From a virus, in the IMG/VR virus record IMGVR_UViG_3300035701_000057, positions 1 through 48,006 of that record: 48,006 nt of DNA. One strand, given 5' to 3'. The notes beneath the pieces are model-generated. The model was not told the origin of the DNA, made no database searches, and saw only the letters and a program-made list of their open reading frames with translations. A program made the position numbers and the translations under genes. Shown piece by piece: positions 46,939-48,006 of this stretch; the first letter of the stretch is position 1, and the number at the start of each line of letters is the position of its first letter.

Positions 46939-47238
46939 TTATCGCCTCCGCTTCTTCCGGGTCTCGGGAAAGGGCCACCTCCCCACCTTCTTCGCCAATG
47001 CAAGTGCGGCCCGCGCCTGATGCGCCCATCGGTCCGCATGGTCACCCGGGAGCAAATCCTCCGGGCTGATTAGATCCGTCAACCCAAAGCAATTAAGGGC
47101 CTCCTTCAGCGCCTTCCGCATGGCAATGAAGGCTTCCATGATCTTCGGCATCAACTCGACGCACTCCTCGCACGTGGTGGGGGCCGGACGAAAACTAATG
47201 CACCGCCCGCAGACACGGCACTTGGTCGGCTCGGGCAT
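46939..47238 (-). CDS. Small zinc-ribbon-like protein
   Basis: The start is the ATG at 47238, with GGAGG upstream (a GTG at 47241 is also possible); 99 residues. The N-terminus has CRVCGRCISF and TTCEECVE, a Cys cluster suited to a zinc site. A helical middle and a basic end (ETRKKRRR) suggest nucleic acid binding. Its 5' end overlaps the 47195-47434 gene by about 44 nt. Confidence 0.68.
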   Translation of the reverse strand: MPEPTKCRVCGRCISFRPAPTTCEECVELMPKIMEAFIAMRKALKEALNCFGLTDLISPEDLLPGDHADRWAHQARAALALAKKVGRWPFPETRKKRRR

Positions 47239-47434
47239 CACTTGGCCTCCTCCCCGCCGCGAGTGCGGCTTTGACTTGCGCCCCCAACACGGACGCCAGT
47301 TCCTCCCGCAACTGCTCGATCACCCTATCAGCCTCGTCGTGGGAGTCGAGAAGGAGTTGGGCATCTTGTGTCGTGGCTTTGCCCATACGGTAGACCCGCG
47401 CCCTAATCTCTGCTCTCTCCTCGCGTGTCATCAT
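47195..47434 (-). CDS. Small helical protein, paralogue of the next gene upstream
   Basis: ATG at 47434 overlaps the upstream TGA (ATGA); 79 residues. EADRVIEQLREELASV resembles EADKVIERLTMALTKQ of the 47431-47736 protein, so the two look like tandem relatives. The final ~20 residues (RRPSDARADQVPCLRAVH) have no counterpart; a one-base shift in the preceding G-run would instead end it as GEEAK with a stop overlapping the next start. Either a sequence error or a real extension is possible. Function unknown. Confidence 0.6.
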   Translation of the reverse strand: MMTREERAEIRARVYRMGKATTQDAQLLLDSHDEADRVIEQLREELASVLGAQVKAALAAGRRPSDARADQVPCLRAVH

Positions 47435-47736
47435 GCCTTCTCCCTTCCTTGACCCGCCGCGAGGGCGGCTTGCATGTCGCACGGAATAGTACATCGGGTA
47501 CATGTCCAAGCTGGATTCGCCATGGTCTGGTAATCGCGACATGCGTCCCTTTGCTTGGTCAGCGCCATGGTCAATCGCTCGATCACCTTGTCCGCCTCGT
47601 CTGCGTGTTTTAGCAGACAACGGGAGAACGCGAACTCGGCGCACTCCTCCTCCGTAATGGCATTGGCGGCGCGGTACTTCTCCTCCATCCCGTTGATGGC
47701 TTTCAGCCAACCGTCCCGCTCTTCCTTTGGGATCAC
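47431..47736 (-). CDS. Small helical protein with Cys pair
   Basis: The start is the GTG at 47736 with GAGGAGGTGAAGCC and overlap with the upstream stop (GTGA); 101 residues. It is helical (EERDGWLKAINGMEEKYRAAN, EADKVIERLTMALTKQ) with WTCTRCTIPC near the C-terminus, a possible metal site. The tandem copy at 47195-47434 shares the EADxVIExL helix. No function is assigned. Confidence 0.65.
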   Translation of the reverse strand: MIPKEERDGWLKAINGMEEKYRAANAITEEECAEFAFSRCLLKHADEADKVIERLTMALTKQRDACRDYQTMANPAWTCTRCTIPCDMQAALAAGQGREKA

Positions 47737-48006
47737 GGCTTCACCTCCTCGCCTAGAGTAGCCCGGTACCCCAGACCACAGTACGGGCAAGCTGGCATCC
47801 CGCAGTCACCATCCCCATTCGTATCCTGCGGGCATTTGATCCGCCTCAACGCCTCCCTCGCGGCCAGAAGCTCCCGGCAGAGGGCGGGGATGTCGGTGCG
47901 GGCGTTCCGCACGAAATCCCAGTCGGATGGACTATCATCAACTACATACGCCGCCCAATCTGGGTGCGGGGAATTTCCATCTACGCATTCCCATCTCCCC
48001 TTCGTC
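47733..48006 (-). CDS. Partial gene with ARTDIPAL motif, N-terminus beyond window
   Basis: The frame is open from the right edge to TGA at 47733. The visible 90 residues contain VRNARTDIPALCRELLAAREALRRI, a helical motif (F..ARTDIPALL..) found in many small phage proteins, followed by CPQDTNGDGDC and ACPYCGLGYRA with Cys pairs suited to a zinc site. It ends in a GTGA overlap with the next start. The protein begins outside the window. Function unknown. Confidence 0.7.
   Translation of the reverse strand, partial: TKGRWECVDGNSPHPDWAAYVVDDSPSDWDFVRNARTDIPALCRELLAAREALRRIKCPQDTNGDGDCGMPACPYCGLGYRATLGEEVKP

Noticed and set aside
1-48006. CRISPR array, tRNA genes, integrase or attachment site
   Set aside because: No regularly spaced identical repeats, no cloverleaf-like sequence recognised and no recombinase-like protein were found by reading; a dedicated tRNA search could still find a weak candidate.

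Overview
The window is part of the genome of a contractile-tailed bacteriophage (myovirus type). Nothing seen here is cellular: no tRNA, rRNA, metabolic operon, integrase or repressor. The DNA is GC-rich. Essentially every supportable gene lies on the minus strand, packed with 1-8 nt gaps or ATGA, GTGA, TGATG and TAATG overlaps. Transcription therefore runs from position 48006 towards position 1. The host cannot be named. The best promoter (TTGACA-17-TATGAT) and the GGAGG-type ribosome binding sites only indicate a bacterium with ordinary sigma-70-like recognition.

In transcription order: (i) 48006-44990 holds small genes, several with zinc-ribbon-like cysteine pairs, in translationally coupled chains with two good promoters. 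(ii) 45000-42490 holds a GT8-like glycosyltransferase, a ParB-like protein, a SAM methyltransferase-like protein with a DIDPYG motif, and a winged-helix protein. (iii) 42430-40117 holds the small and large terminase subunits. (iv) 40105-33745, behind a promoter, holds mostly unrecognised genes: His/Cys-rich proteins, a basic protein, a FAM20/PI4K-like kinase-fold protein and a HAD-type phosphatase. (v) 33619-25702 holds portal, prohead protease/scaffold, major capsid protein with an inserted domain, and neck proteins. (vi) 25702-16310 holds a tail protein, sheath, two tube-like proteins, a chaperone with a -1 frameshift site, the tape measure and a tube/baseplate protein. (vii) 16298-6355 is the baseplate: LysM/gp53-like, gpD hub, gp5/gpV spike, PAAR tip, gp25, gpJ and gpI. 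(viii) 6345-1 holds tail fibres and appendage proteins, interrupted by a GT4 glycosyltransferase and a GT2-methyltransferase fusion.

Together the genes give nearly a full virion assembly line: terminase packages DNA through the portal, the protease matures the capsid, the frameshifting chaperone and tape measure set tail length, and the baseplate carries fibres. The glycosyltransferases and methyltransferase within the fibre block suggest modification of fibres, capsid or host surface glycans (inference). No lysis, replication or lysogeny genes were recognised. No stretch longer than about 130 bases lacks a gene; the larger gaps hold hairpins and promoter-like sequences, listed below.

The most notable signals are a textbook U UUU UUA slippery heptamer in the correct frame joining the tail chaperone to its extension, the kinase/phosphatase gene pair in the head region, the bifunctional GT2-methyltransferase, a Walker A motif lacking its usual lysine in the terminase, and a palindrome shared by two distant intergenic sites.
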